A stretch of DNA of 64,000 nt from DASWOJ01 sp036398775 (GCA_036398775.1 DASWOJ010000485.1:19826-83825), one strand, 5' to 3'; counted from the stretch's first letter, positions 24,251 to 33,501 are shown. The notes: generated from the letters alone by a model not told the origin. Numbers and translations: made by a program.

Positions 24251-25528
24251 ATGACGGACGTGCTGGAGGGCGGGGTCGTCGTGGTGGGTGCCGGCGCCGC
24301 TGGGTTGTCGGCCGCGGCGCACTTGCGGGCGCAGGGCGTCACCGTGACGCTGCTGGAGGCTGGTCCCTGCATCGGCGGCCGTGCCCGAACCGCCCGCCCG
24401 GATGCACTGGGCGGAGAGGCGCTGGACCTCGGCGCCGCCTGGCTGCACGCGGCGGACAGCAACCCGCTGGTTGGGCTGGCGACGCCGGAGGACGGGCTGG
24501 TCAACTCCGACGCGCTAAGGACCGAGCGGCTGTTCGTCGCCGGGCGCGAGGCGGCTGCGATGGAGCAGGCGGAGTACGAAGCCTGCTGGGATGCGGTCGA
24601 ACGCCTGGAGCCTGGAGCTGCCGACACCAGCCTGGCGGCGCTGATGGCGTCGGTGCCTGGGCCTTGGGCGCCTACGATCGCGCTGTGGGAAGGGGCGATC
24701 ATCGCCGCCGCGGACGCGGATGACCTGAGCGCGCAGGACTGGCGCCGCAACCTGCTGCCGCCGCCGAACCTGCTGCCGCCGGGTGGGCTGGGAGACTTCG
24801 TCGCGCGCCGCCTGGCGACGCCGGCCTGGCTGGGTACCCCGGCAACCCGCGTCGCCTGGGATGGGCCGGGCATTCGGGTGGACACGCCGCGCGGGACAGT
24901 GCGGGCGGCGGCGTGCATCCTGACGGTTTCGACCGGAGTGCTGACGGCTGGGGCAATCCGCTTCGATCCGCCTTTGCCGGATGCGGTGCAGGCGGCGGTG
25001 GACCGGCTGCCGATGGGGCTGGCGACCAAGGTGGCGCTGCCGGCGGCGGATGGCGGACGGCTTGGCATCGCGGACAACTCGACCCTGGTGCGGCAGGTGG
25101 CAGCCGGCGAGGCGGGGATGACCTTCAACGCCTGGCCGCTGGGGCGTGGGCACCTGGCCGGCTACATGGGCGGCCGGGCGGCCTGGGCGGTGGCAGGCGA
25201 CGATGCGGCAGCGGAGGCGTTCGCGCGGGAGCAGTTGCGGGCGATGCTGGGTCCGGTGCGGCTGGGCTCACGGGCGGTTGTCACGGCGTGGGGCACCGAC
25301 CCGCTGTTCCGCGGCGCCTACTCCTATGCCCGGCCGGGCCATGCCGGGGCACGGGCGGCGCTGGCCGGGGCGTTCCCCGGGGAGCGGCTGCTGTTTGCCG
25401 GGGAAGCGACGCGGACGGATGGGCTGGCGGGCACGGTGGGCGGGGCGTGGCTGAGCGGGCGGGACGCGGCGGCGCGGCTGCTCCGCAGGGCGGAGGGCGG
25501 CGCCGCAAATCTGGAAGGGGCGAAGTAG
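24251..25528 (+). CDS. FAD-dependent oxidoreductase, flavin monoamine oxidase-like
   Basis: 425 aa from ATG 24251. N-terminal dinucleotide-binding motif VVVVGAGAAGLSAAAHL (~residues 9-25), followed by the GG doublet GRARTARP and DLGAAWLH of the amine oxidase family. The C-terminus has GERLLFAGEATRTDGLAGTV ... GAWLSGRDAA, the conserved FAD-contacting block of flavin amine oxidases. Likely oxidises an amine or polyamine with O2, or acts as a plant-type polyamine oxidase relative. No signal peptide. It is convergent with folD, with a strong inverted repeat between the two stops. Substrate unknown. Confidence 0.85.
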   Translation: MTDVLEGGVVVVGAGAAGLSAAAHLRAQGVTVTLLEAGPCIGGRARTARPDALGGEALDLGAAWLHAADSNPLVGLATPEDGLVNSDALRTERLFVAGREAAAMEQAEYEACWDAVERLEPGAADTSLAALMASVPGPWAPTIALWEGAIIAAADADDLSAQDWRRNLLPPPNLLPPGGLGDFVARRLATPAWLGTPATRVAWDGPGIRVDTPRGTVRAAACILTVSTGVLTAGAIRFDPPLPDAVQAAVDRLPMGLATKVALPAADGGRLGIADNSTLVRQVAAGEAGMTFNAWPLGRGHLAGYMGGRAAWAVAGDDAAAEAFAREQLRAMLGPVRLGSRAVVTAWGTDPLFRGAYSYARPGHAGARAALAGAFPGERLLFAGEATRTDGLAGTVGGAWLSGRDAAARLLRRAEGGAANLEGAK

Positions 25529-25604
25529 GGCAGGACGGCGCAGCGCCTCCCGCCGCAAGGCGGGGCCGGCCCGTGGCGGGAGGCACTGCGCTGTCCCGCC
25601 CTAC
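25525..25604. terminator. Long inverted repeat (family C, two arms), possible bidirectional terminator
   Basis: Two ~30-bp arms that pair almost perfectly, starting GTAGGGCAGG at 25525 and ending GCCCTAC at 25604, around a ~20-nt loop. The left arm overlaps the stop codon of the amine oxidase-like gene, and the right arm ends 17 bp before the folD stop. Between convergent genes it can fold on either transcript. No poly-T follows, so intrinsic termination is uncertain; each arm is a family C repeat. Confidence 0.65.
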
Positions 25605-25620
25605 ATCAACCAAGCAGCAA

Positions 25621-26463
25621 TCAGCCCCGCCGGGTCACCACCGCCCGCACCGTGTTGTCCAGCAGGCAGGCGATGGTCATCGGACCGACGCCGCCGGGCA
25701 CGGGGGTGATGGCTCCGGCCACGGCCGCGCACTCGTCAAAGGCGCAGTCGCCAACCAGGCGGCCATCGGCCAGGCGGTTGACGCCCACGTCAATCACGGT
25801 GGCGCCGGGCTTGATCCAATCGCCGCGCACCAGCTCCGGACGGCCCACGGCGGCCACCAGCACGTCGGCCCGGCGGCACTCGCCCGCCAGGTCCTGCGTG
25901 CGGGAGTGGGCAACCGTCACCGTGGCGTCGGCGGCCAGCAGCAGCAACGCCATCGGCTTGCCGACGATGGCGGACCGTCCCAGCACCACGGCCCGCGCGC
26001 CGCGCAAGGCGATGCGGTGGGATTCCAGCAGGCGCATGACGCCGGACGGCGTGCAGGGCGCCAGCACCGGCAGCCCGTCCTGCAGCCGGCCGACGTTGAT
26101 GGGATGGAAGCCGTCCACGTCCTTGGCCGGGTCAATCGCCTCCAGCACCGGGCGGGGCGGGATGGCCTCGGGCAGCGGAAGCTGCACCAGGATGCCGTCC
26201 ACCGCGTCGTCCGCATTCAGTTCGGCGATCACCTGCATCAGCTCCGCCGCGGCGACGGACGCCGGCAGGCGGATGGTGCGGACGGCGATGCCGGCCTCCT
26301 GCGCAGCACGGTCCTTGTTGCGGACGTAAACGGTGCTGGCGGGGTTGTCGCCGACAAGCACGACGACCAGGCCGGGACGGTAGGGCAGGGCGGCAGTGCG
26401 TGCGGCGACCTCGGCGCGCAGGGTGGCGGCTGCGGCCTTGCCGTCAATGATGCGGGCCGGCAT
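25621..26463 (-). CDS. folD: Methylenetetrahydrofolate dehydrogenase/methenyltetrahydrofolate cyclohydrolase
   Basis: 280 aa from ATG 26463, the usual FolD length. Signature stretches are present: VGDNPASTVYVRNKDRAAQE with the catalytic Tyr and Lys region, DGILVQLPLPEAI, PAKDVDGFHPINVGRL, LGRSAIVGKPMALLLL for NADP binding, and the C-terminal TPVPGGVGPMTIACLL. It interconverts 5,10-methylene-, methenyl- and 10-formyl-tetrahydrofolate in the cytosol. The start is 2 bp after the stop of the upstream YggT-family gene, a common neighbour, so the two are co-transcribed. Confidence 0.97.
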   Translation of the reverse strand: MPARIIDGKAAAATLRAEVAARTAALPYRPGLVVVLVGDNPASTVYVRNKDRAAQEAGIAVRTIRLPASVAAAELMQVIAELNADDAVDGILVQLPLPEAIPPRPVLEAIDPAKDVDGFHPINVGRLQDGLPVLAPCTPSGVMRLLESHRIALRGARAVVLGRSAIVGKPMALLLLAADATVTVAHSRTQDLAGECRRADVLVAAVGRPELVRGDWIKPGATVIDVGVNRLADGRLVGDCAFDECAAVAGAITPVPGGVGPMTIACLLDNTVRAVVTRRG

Positions 26464-26465
26464 GA

Positions 26466-26780
26466 CTACATCAGCGACCAGTAGCCGGAAAGGACGCCCC
26501 GGGCGAGGGTGCGCAGCGCCGGGGTGGCGACGAATTGCAGCAGCAGGATGGCCACGAGCGGGCTGAGGTCTATGTTGCCGAAGTTCGGCAGCACGCCGCG
26601 GATCGGCCGCAGCATCGGCTCGGTGACGCGGTTCAGGAAGTCGCCGATGACCCAGACCAGGCGGTTGCGGGTGTCTATGACGCCGAACGACGCCAGGGTG
26701 CTGAATACGGCGTTCAGGATCAACGCCCAGATGAGCAGTTGGATGATGTAGAAGCACAACTCGAACAGGGCGGGGATCAC
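26466..26780 (-). CDS. YggT family membrane protein
   Basis: 104 aa from ATG 26780, with a GGAGGCC ribosome binding site. Two YggT hydrophobic segments (LCFYIIQLLIWALILNAVFS and SPLVAILLLQFVATPAL) flank the conserved loop FLNRVTEPMLRPIRGVLPN, which is diagnostic for the family. Inner-membrane protein linked in other bacteria to osmotic stress and cell division; exact role unknown. First gene of the yggT-folD pair, 134 bp upstream of a tRNA gene that reads in the opposite direction. Confidence 0.93.
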   Translation of the reverse strand: MIPALFELCFYIIQLLIWALILNAVFSTLASFGVIDTRNRLVWVIGDFLNRVTEPMLRPIRGVLPNFGNIDLSPLVAILLLQFVATPALRTLARGVLSGYWSLM

Positions 26781-26914
26781 GTTGGGCGGCCTCCTGGAGG
26801 GTGTCCGGAGGGCCGGACGCGGCGGACCCTACCGATGCGCCCCCTGTGGTGCAACCGGGCGCCGCACCTTGACTTGGGACGGCGCCAACGTCATGTTCCA
26901 CCGCCTGGAACGGC

Positions 26915-26990
26915 GGGGCTGTAGCTCAGTTGGGAGAGCGCCTCGTTCGCAATGAGGAGGTCAGGGGTTCGATTCCCCTCAGCTCCACCA
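26915..26990 (+). tRNA. tRNA-Ala (anticodon CGC)
   Basis: A 76-nt cloverleaf can be drawn: acceptor GGGGCTG/CAGCTCC, D arm GCTC...GAGC, anticodon stem CCTCG/TGAGG with loop TTCGCAA, and T arm AGGGG-TTCGATT-CCCCT. The anticodon CGC reads GCG codons. The acceptor contains the G3-U70 pair that identifies alanine tRNAs. The CCA end is encoded. Confidence 0.97.
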
Positions 26991-27163
26991 CCGCTTTTCC
27001 AGATGCCGGGTCGCATGGGCCTGTTGAGCCAGATGGTATCCATTGCCAGCAAAGCCCTGACCGGCCAGGCTCCGCATCTCTTGGCCTGGCCGTACGGACC
27101 GCCCTCATGCGTACCGCATCAGGCCCGGCGCGATGAAACAGCCGGTTGCGGTATTGCCGGACG

Positions 27164-28111
27164 CTAGCGCCGCACCAGCCGCAGCAACGGCGCCACCACC
27201 CGTTGCGCCACTGGGATCGCCGCGGCACCTACGGCCAGGCCCACCACCCCCGATACCGTCGCACCAACCAGCCATTCGATCACAGCCTGACCTGCTGGCA
27301 CCATTCCTGCGGCGGCCGCAGCCAGGGCGTGCGCGGCATGGGCCGGGCCGGGCAGCCCCAGCATCTCCAGCCCATGCAGCAGGATGCCGCCGCCGACCCA
27401 AATCATCGCCGCCGTGCCGACCACCGACAGCACGCGCAGGAAAGGAGGCATCCCCACCACCAATCCACGGCCCACCGCGCGCACAGGCGGCCACCCCGTC
27501 CGGGACATCGCCAATCCGGCGTCGTCCGCCTTCACGATCAGCGCCACGCCGCCATACACCAGCCCGGTGATCCCCGTTCCCACCACCGCCAGCACCGCCG
27601 CCTGCACGGCAAAGGCGGAGTCCGGCACGGCGCCGAGCGTGATCGCCATGATCTCGGCCGACAGGATCAGGTCGGTCTGGATGGCGCTGCGTACTTTCTG
27701 GTCCTCGAACATCCTGGCGTCCACCGGCGTCGCTGCCGCATGGGCGTCCCGGTGCGGGCGCAGGGCGTGCAGGATTTTCTCCGCACCCTCGAAGCACAGG
27801 TAAACGCCGCCAGCCATCAGCAGCGGCGTGATGGCCCAGGGCGCCATGAGGCTGAGCAGCAGCGCCGCTGGCAGCAGATACAGCAGCTTGTTCTTCAACG
27901 ATCCCAGCGCGATCTTGCCGACAATCGGCAGTTCCCGGCTGGGAGCGAAGCCGGTGACGTAGGTAGGCGTCACCGCGGCGTCGTCTATTACCACCCCCGC
28001 TGCCTTGGCGCCGGCCCGCGCCGCTTGTCCTGCGGCATCGTCCAGCGTCGCCGCGGCGACCTTCGCCAGCCCGGCGACATCGTCCAGCAACGCGATCAAC
28101 CCTGTGCTCAC
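27164..28111 (-). CDS. DUF808 (YedI-like) membrane protein
   Basis: 315 aa from a GTG start at 28111 (VSTGLIALLDD); an ATG at 28222 would add 37 residues unlike the family. The family start STGLIALLDDVAGLAK is unmistakable, as are GVVIDDAAVTPTYVTGF and GALPREL-type FAPSRELPIVGKIALGSLKN. Several membrane helices follow (LLYLLPAALLLSLMAPWAIT, AIMALTLGAV-like, MIWVGGGILLHGL). Integral inner-membrane protein of unknown function, found widely in proteobacteria as a single gene. Nothing in its neighbourhood (tRNA-Ala on one side, a molybdoenzyme on the other) suggests a role. Confidence 0.9.
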   Translation of the reverse strand: MSTGLIALLDDVAGLAKVAAATLDDAAGQAARAGAKAAGVVIDDAAVTPTYVTGFAPSRELPIVGKIALGSLKNKLLYLLPAALLLSLMAPWAITPLLMAGGVYLCFEGAEKILHALRPHRDAHAAATPVDARMFEDQKVRSAIQTDLILSAEIMAITLGAVPDSAFAVQAAVLAVVGTGITGLVYGGVALIVKADDAGLAMSRTGWPPVRAVGRGLVVGMPPFLRVLSVVGTAAMIWVGGGILLHGLEMLGLPGPAHAAHALAAAAAGMVPAGQAVIEWLVGATVSGVVGLAVGAAAIPVAQRVVAPLLRLVRR

Positions 28112-28431
28112 CCCTGGTCCCCTGTTGGCCTGCCCCGGCAGGACGCTTGGGCGAGGGCAGGGGTTCCTGGGCAGCAGCGCGTCCAAGCTGCGCCGCCATT
28201 CGGCAGGCGAGGCGGTTTCCATGCGCCCGGTGGACAGCAGGATACGATCCCCATCCAGGACTTCAGCACGCGTGAGCGCCGTATCCAGGCACCAGCCGAT
28301 ACTGGCCGGGCCGGCGATGGGCGAGCCGGATCAAGCAGCAGTTATTGATGCCAGGCCATTGCCGGACCGCTGCACGCTGGCCAGGACGACCTTATCCGGC
28401 TTACGTCCGCGGGGCGATCGGGGGTTCCGCC

Positions 28432-30879
28432 CTACTCCGCCGCCGCCTGCAGCCCGTCGTGATCCCGCGTCGGCACCCGTCCCGTCGTCGAGCGCACCAC
28501 GCGCACCGGCAACGCCTTGTAGGCCGGCACCTTGCTCTGCTTGTCGTGGTGCCACAGCGGGAACAGCGGGTTGCATTCCGGGAAGTAAGCCCCGGCGCAG
28601 CCCTCCGGGATGTTGTAGGGTATCACCTGCAAGCCTTGCACCACGCGCTCGTGACCGTCGTCCGCAATTGCCGGCGTCAGGTCCACGGCGTCGCCGCCAG
28701 CCAGGCCCAGGCGGGCAATGTCGGCCGGGTTCATGAAGATGACGTGGCGGGTGCCCTCCACCCCGCGGAACCGGTCGGTGTAGCCGTAAACCGTCGTGTT
28801 GAACTGGTCGTTGGACCGCAGGGTCGCCAGTTGCAGCACGTTCGCCGTGTCGCCCACTGCCTCGATCCCTGCGAACAGCCGGTCCGGCGTGATGAAGTTC
28901 GCCTTGCCGGAGCGCGTGACCCACTTGCGCTCCCGTGCCGGCAGCGGCCGGGCGAAGCCGCCGGGCTGCAGGAAACGCTCATTGAAGCGCTTGAAGGTAT
29001 CGGGATACGTCGCCTCGATGGCGTCGCGCACGTTGGCGTAGTCGCCGACCCACTCGTCCCACGGCACGTTGGGATTGGGCGGCAGCGTTTCCTTTGCCAT
29101 CCCGGCGACGATCCAGGCCTCGGAGCGCACGTCCTCGCTGACCGGGTCCACCAGGCCGTGGCTGCCGTGGAAATGGGCGACCGAGCTTTCCATGCTGCAG
29201 GCCTGCGGCCCCGTCGCCTGCACGTCCTTCTCGATCCGGCCGAGGCACGGCAAGAGGTAGGCGACCTCCCCGTGCACGACGTGGCTGCGGTTCAGCTTGG
29301 TAGCGATCTGCACCGTCAGGCGCAGGCGGCGCCAAGCGGCCTCCATCGCAGCGGTTTCCGGAATGGCGCGCAGGAAGTTGCCGCCCAGGCCGATGAAGGT
29401 CTGCACCTCCCCGTCCCCAATGGCCTTGCAGGCGTCCACGGTGCTGTGGCCGGTCCAACGCGGCGCCTTGAAGCCGTATAGCTTCTCCAACTGGTCCAGC
29501 GGCGCCAGCTCGGGCTTCTCGGTGATCCCCACGGTGCGCTGGCCCTGCACGTTGGAATGGCCGCGGACGGGGCAGACGTTGCCGCCGGGCTTGCCGATGT
29601 TGCCGCGCAGCAGCAGCAGGTTCGTCACCATGTGGACGTTTTCCACGCCCATCGCGTGCTGCGTCAGGCCCATGCCGTAGATACCGAGGGTGGCGCTGGA
29701 CTTCACGTAGGCCACGGCCGCCGCGGTCATCTCGTCCCGGGTCAGGCCGGACACCCGCTCCAGCTCCGCCCAGTCATGCCCGCGGGCGGTGGCGGCGAAC
29801 TCCTCGAACCCTGCGGTGTGCTCGTGGATGAATTCCCAATCCAGGACGCGCTTGGTGTCGGCGGCGGCCATCGCGGCGGCGAACACAACGCCGCTGGGGC
29901 TGTCATCCGGCGATGCGGTGCCGTCTTCGCCGACGACCTTGCTTGGCCCGGCACGTGCGGCGTCGTCCATGGCGATGACGGCCTTGCAGATGCCGAATAG
30001 TGCTGCAATGTCGCCGCCGTTCTTCACCTGCATATACTGCGACGAGATGATGGTTTCGGCTCCCGTCGCCATCTCGTCCGGCGCCTGCGGGTTGGTGAAG
30101 CGCTCCAGCCCACGCTCGCGCAATGGGTTGATGGTGATGATCTTCACGCCGCGCTCCACCGCCTCCTGCAGTTGGTGCAGCATGCGCGGGCTGGAGGTTG
30201 CGACGTTCTGGGCGATGTAGAAGATCAGCTCGCAGTTGTCGAAGTCGCTCAGGGTCGCCGTGCCGACCGCGGCGCCGATGCTGGCAGGCAACGCGACTGA
30301 GCTGCTTTCGTGGCACATGTTACTGCAATCGGGCAGGTGGTTGCTGCCGTACATTCGGGCGAACAGCTGATACATGTAGCTGGTTTCCAGCGACGCGCGC
30401 CCGCTGGTGTAGAACACCGCCTCCTCCGGACGGACCGCCTGCAGCTCGCGGGCGATCTCTTGGAAGGCGATCTCCCATGACACCGGCATGTAGCGGTCGC
30501 TGTCGGGATCCCAGCGCATGGGGTGGGTGAGGCGACCCGCCTCCTCCAAGTCGTAGTCGCGCCAGGTTTCCAGCTCCGTCAGCGTATGCTTGGCGAAGAA
30601 CTTCTGGTCCGTTTTCTTGTCGGTGATCTCCCAGGCCGTGGCCTTGGCGCCGTTCTCGCAGAACTCGGCTGGATGGGGCTTGGCCGGCTTGGCCCAGGCG
30701 CAGGAGACGCACATGAAGCCCTTCGGCTTGTTCTGGTGCACCAGGGCGCGGGCGCCTTTGACCGGGATGCGCTCGCGCACCAGGATCTCGGTGACGGACT
30801 TCAACGAGCCGTAGCCGCCGGAGGGACCGGCGTAGGGGTCCTGGCTGCCCTCGTCGAGGTCGAGCTTTTCCTTGGTCAT
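28432..30879 (-). CDS. FdhF/YdeP family molybdopterin oxidoreductase
   Basis: 815 aa from ATG 30879 (MTKEKLDLDEG), with GGAGGC ribosome binding site. N-terminal cysteines in FMCVSCAWAKPAKPHPAEFC fit a [4Fe-4S] site of this branch. Molybdopterin-binding signatures follow: FYTSGRASLETSYMYQLFAR, DCSNMCHESSSVALP (the Cys corresponds to the Mo ligand position, here cysteine and not selenocysteine), GMGLTQHAMGVENV, LLLLRGNIGKPGGNVCPVRG, and the C-terminal dinucleotide domain with RSNDQFNTTVYGYTDRF. YdeP-type proteins are formate-dehydrogenase-like enzymes linked to acid resistance in E. coli; the substrate is unproven. No fdhD or cofactor genes lie adjacent. Cytosolic; no Tat signal. Confidence 0.92.
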   Translation of the reverse strand: MTKEKLDLDEGSQDPYAGPSGGYGSLKSVTEILVRERIPVKGARALVHQNKPKGFMCVSCAWAKPAKPHPAEFCENGAKATAWEITDKKTDQKFFAKHTLTELETWRDYDLEEAGRLTHPMRWDPDSDRYMPVSWEIAFQEIARELQAVRPEEAVFYTSGRASLETSYMYQLFARMYGSNHLPDCSNMCHESSSVALPASIGAAVGTATLSDFDNCELIFYIAQNVATSSPRMLHQLQEAVERGVKIITINPLRERGLERFTNPQAPDEMATGAETIISSQYMQVKNGGDIAALFGICKAVIAMDDAARAGPSKVVGEDGTASPDDSPSGVVFAAAMAAADTKRVLDWEFIHEHTAGFEEFAATARGHDWAELERVSGLTRDEMTAAAVAYVKSSATLGIYGMGLTQHAMGVENVHMVTNLLLLRGNIGKPGGNVCPVRGHSNVQGQRTVGITEKPELAPLDQLEKLYGFKAPRWTGHSTVDACKAIGDGEVQTFIGLGGNFLRAIPETAAMEAAWRRLRLTVQIATKLNRSHVVHGEVAYLLPCLGRIEKDVQATGPQACSMESSVAHFHGSHGLVDPVSEDVRSEAWIVAGMAKETLPPNPNVPWDEWVGDYANVRDAIEATYPDTFKRFNERFLQPGGFARPLPARERKWVTRSGKANFITPDRLFAGIEAVGDTANVLQLATLRSNDQFNTTVYGYTDRFRGVEGTRHVIFMNPADIARLGLAGGDAVDLTPAIADDGHERVVQGLQVIPYNIPEGCAGAYFPECNPLFPLWHHDKQSKVPAYKALPVRVVRSTTGRVPTRDHDGLQAAAE

Positions 30880-31207
30880 GGGAGCCTCCGGCGGGGTTGG
30901 GCGCCGAGGGTTCAACGCTGGCGGAGGCGGGGGTTCCCGCCTGATGGGCGGCGCGGACCCCAAGGCGGCCTTCAAAATCCGGTTCTCCGCCAGATCGTGG
31001 ATGGCGTAGGACGCGATACATGCTGCAACTGGCCAGGGCATCAGGATGGCGGAAGGGCTGCGATGCTGGGCAACAACCTGCTTCCCGCCTCGGCAAGCGG
31101 CGAAATCAGGCGAGGAACACGATGTCTCTTTTGCTGCCTGCCCAGGCGAGGAGCAGATCCCTTCCCGGTCTCGGCACCCTTCCGCCCTACGCAGGACGGG
31201 ACAATTG
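30880..31207. other. Gene-free stretch upstream of the molybdoenzyme
   Basis: 328 bp between the FdhF-like start and the stop of the alpha/beta hydrolase gene, both on the minus strand. The molybdoenzyme frame stays open to 31041, but this part lacks family similarity. A GGCGGGGGTTCCCGCC hairpin sits near 30925. No RNA or further gene recognised. Confidence 0.4.
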
Positions 31208-32071
31208 TCAGCCTGGCAGGACCCGCCCGAAGAACCCGGCGATTTCCGCCGCGGCGCGGTCGGGGTCTTCCCGGTGCGGGTAATGGCCGACGCCGGGGAG
31301 GATCGCCAGGTCCAGGTCGGTGAAGAACTCGCCGAGCCGGTCCGTCCAGGCTGCCGGGAAGATCGCGTCGTGCTCGGCCCAGCGCACGCAGGTGGGAAGG
31401 GCGATGGGCGCCGGAACCGGCGCGGTGCCGGCGATCATCGCCATCCGCGTGGCATGGGCGGCGCGGTAGAAGGCAAAGCCGCCTTCCAGGTTGCCGGGGC
31501 GAAGGAAGTTGTCCACCCAGTCCTCTATCACGCCGTCGAACGCATCCTTGCGGTGCGCCCAGTGGCGGAGGAAGTAGCCGATATAAGCCCGGCACGTGTC
31601 GCGGCTGGCGCCGACCAGCGTGGCCGCCATCGGCATCTGGTGGAAGGACTGATACCAGATCTCGTTCAGGCGGTCGGACGTCCCCATGCGGGCGCCGATG
31701 CCGGGGTAGCTGAAGTCGAAGAAGAACAGCCCGGCGATGCGCTCCGGCGCCAAGCGCGCCAGCGGCTGCATGACCGAGCCGCCGACGTCGTGCCCGACGA
31801 CGCCCACCCGGCCCAGCCCTAGCGCATCCATCAGGGCTATCATGTCCCGCGCATGGTCCTCCGCACCCCAGGGTCCCTCGGGCTTGGCGCTTTCGCCGAA
31901 GCCGCGCAGGTCCGGGGCGACCAGCGTGAAGCGTTGGGATAGGCGCTGCATCACCGGCTCCCAGGTGCGCCAGTATTCCGGCCAGCCGTGCAGCAGCAGC
32001 AGCACCGGGCCGGACCCGGCGGTTACGACATGGAACTCGGCGCCGGCGGCGGTCACCGTGGAATGCTGCAT
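31208..32071 (-). CDS. Alpha/beta hydrolase, epoxide hydrolase-like
   Basis: 287 aa from ATG 32071. The fold is clear: LLLLHGWPEYWRTWEPVM supplies the HGxP oxyanion motif, VAPDLRGFGESAKP follows, the nucleophile elbow is GHDVGG with Asp, and the catalytic His is in GVGHYPHREDP. The combination of HGWPE and GHDVGG with Asp nucleophile is typical of epoxide hydrolases and haloalkane dehalogenases. Compared with the dehalogenase-like protein at 23199, Arg residues after the nucleophile are missing (VGG instead of RGAR), so haloacetate is unlikely. Physiological substrate unknown. No signal peptide; same strand as its neighbours but with 47 bp to the upstream lipoprotein gene, so perhaps co-transcribed. 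Confidence 0.85.
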   Translation of the reverse strand: MQHSTVTAAGAEFHVVTAGSGPVLLLLHGWPEYWRTWEPVMQRLSQRFTLVAPDLRGFGESAKPEGPWGAEDHARDMIALMDALGLGRVGVVGHDVGGSVMQPLARLAPERIAGLFFFDFSYPGIGARMGTSDRLNEIWYQSFHQMPMAATLVGASRDTCRAYIGYFLRHWAHRKDAFDGVIEDWVDNFLRPGNLEGGFAFYRAAHATRMAMIAGTAPVPAPIALPTCVRWAEHDAIFPAAWTDRLGEFFTDLDLAILPGVGHYPHREDPDRAAAEIAGFFGRVLPG

Positions 32072-32118
32072 GCCATGCCTCGTTCGTTCTGGCCGCCGGC
32101 GGTGCCGGGCCGGCTCTT

Positions 32119-32373
32119 TTACTGCGCCCGCGGCGCTTCCACCCCGCCTTGGGGCAGCACGCCGAGTTTTTGCAGGCAGGCAACCCGCGCCCGCTTTCTG
32201 GCCTGCAGCAACTGGTCGTCGGTTTCCAGCTTGAAATGCTCGCTGCCGGCGCCCTTCATCATCAGGTCACGCACCTCCGGGTCGCGGTCCACCTGCGCGT
32301 CGCACCTTACGTCCGGCGGGCTTTCCCGGGCGCAGCCGGACAGCAGCAGCAGGATCAGCAGGGTGCGCCTCAT
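32119..32373 (-). CDS. Small lipoprotein of unknown function
   Basis: 84 aa from ATG 32373. The start overlaps the nudC stop as ATGA, which indicates translational coupling. MRRTLLILLLLSGC is a lipoprotein signal with lipidation at Cys14; the mature part contains two more cysteines (RCDAQV and RVACLQKLG) that could form a disulfide, and a charged helix around DDQLLQARKRARVACL. No known family recognised. Confidence 0.75.
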   Translation of the reverse strand: MRRTLLILLLLSGCARESPPDVRCDAQVDRDPEVRDLMMKGAGSEHFKLETDDQLLQARKRARVACLQKLGVLPQGGVEAPRAQ

Positions 32374-33290
32374 GCGTGCGCCATCCAGTCCTCGATCAAG
32401 CGCCGGGCGATGCTGTCGCGGCGCGGCAGGCTGAAGCCGTGCTTGTCGGGCTCCGCAAGCTCGGTGCGGGTGAACCAGCGGGCGTCGCGCAACTCGCCGG
32501 GGTCTATGGTGATCTCGTCGCTAAGGCCCTCGGCATGGAAGCCGAGCATGATGCTGGCGGGGAAGGGCCAGGGCTGGCTGCTGTGGTAGTGGACGGCGCC
32601 GACCTGGATGCGGCTTTCCTCCATGACCTCGCGGGCCACGGCCTCCTCTAGGCTTTCGCCGGGTTCGACGAAGCCGGCGAGGGTCGAGTACATCGTCGCC
32701 TTGGGGAAGCGGGCGGAGTGGCCGAGCAGCACGCGGTCGGCGCGGTGCACCAGCATGATGACGGCCGGGTCAGTGCGAGGGAAATGCTGCGCGCCGCAGC
32801 CGGTGCAGGCCAGGGCGTTGCCGGCGCTGCGCGGCACGGTCTGCGCGCCGCACACGCCGCAGAAGGGGTGCCGGTTGCGCCAGTGCATCAGGCCGCGGGC
32901 ATGGGCCAGGATGGCGGCGTCGTCCGGGGGCAGGCCGCCGGGGACGGTGCGCAGGTCCTCGAACATCCCGGCATCGGGCGGCAACAGGGGCAACGGGTCC
33001 TCGGCCGCGCTCAGGTCCACGGCGAAGAAGGCCTGTTCGTCCCGCAGGCCCAGGAAGGCCCAGGCAGCGCCGGCCGCCAGCGCCGGGGCGGCATCGGGCG
33101 CGGCAAGGTAGGCGGCCTGCAGCCCATCCTGGTCCCGCAGCAGGCTGCGGCTGCGCCAGACCGGGACGACCTGGCTGCCGGGGTCCTGCAGGCGCTCGTT
33201 GATCCAGGCATGGTCGTCCCGGTGGTCGCCGGCGCGATCCAGGGGGCTACCGGTATAGACGTTGGGGCGGCTGGCGGGGATGGGGGGCAT
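32370..33290 (-). CDS. nudC: NAD(+) diphosphatase / deNADding enzyme NudC
   Basis: 306 aa from ATG 33290; ATG 33302 four codons upstream is equally possible. Order of domains is that of NudC: an N-terminal domain, a zinc ribbon with CGVCGAQ ... CTGCGAQ (four Cys), then the Nudix box GFVEPGESLEEAVAREVMEE, and the NudC-specific SQPWPFPASIMLGF motif right after it. The enzyme hydrolyses NAD(H) to NMN and AMP and removes NAD caps from RNA. It heads a small minus-strand group with the lipoprotein (overlapping) and the alpha/beta hydrolase. The N-terminal 60 residues are less conserved, so the start is the main uncertainty. Confidence 0.94.
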   Translation of the reverse strand: MPPIPASRPNVYTGSPLDRAGDHRDDHAWINERLQDPGSQVVPVWRSRSLLRDQDGLQAAYLAAPDAAPALAAGAAWAFLGLRDEQAFFAVDLSAAEDPLPLLPPDAGMFEDLRTVPGGLPPDDAAILAHARGLMHWRNRHPFCGVCGAQTVPRSAGNALACTGCGAQHFPRTDPAVIMLVHRADRVLLGHSARFPKATMYSTLAGFVEPGESLEEAVAREVMEESRIQVGAVHYHSSQPWPFPASIMLGFHAEGLSDEITIDPGELRDARWFTRTELAEPDKHGFSLPRRDSIARRLIEDWMAHA

Positions 33291-33501
33291 TGGCCCCGGC
33301 ATCGCATGGGGGCGCGCGCGTGCCAAGCCCTAGGGTTGCCGCATGGACCCCCGATGGGTTTGTCATCGAGCGGTCGGCACGCAGACGGGCCGGGTGGTTG
33401 CCATGTGACCCGCTGCCATCTCGACACCAACATCGTCGGCGCCGTCGTCAAGCCAGCTCCGTTGCCGCAGGCCCCGGCCTGATGCCAAGGGCAGAGCTTC
33501 G

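Noticed and set aside
30880..31041. Longer N-terminus for the FdhF-like protein (start at 31041)
   Set aside because: The extra 54 residues are Pro/Arg-rich and unlike the family, whereas ATG 30879 has a good ribosome binding site and begins conserved sequence.
28425..31204. GCCCTAC fragments near 28430 and 31190 as family C repeats
   Set aside because: Only about 10-12 bases match and there is no paired arm; chance cannot be excluded.
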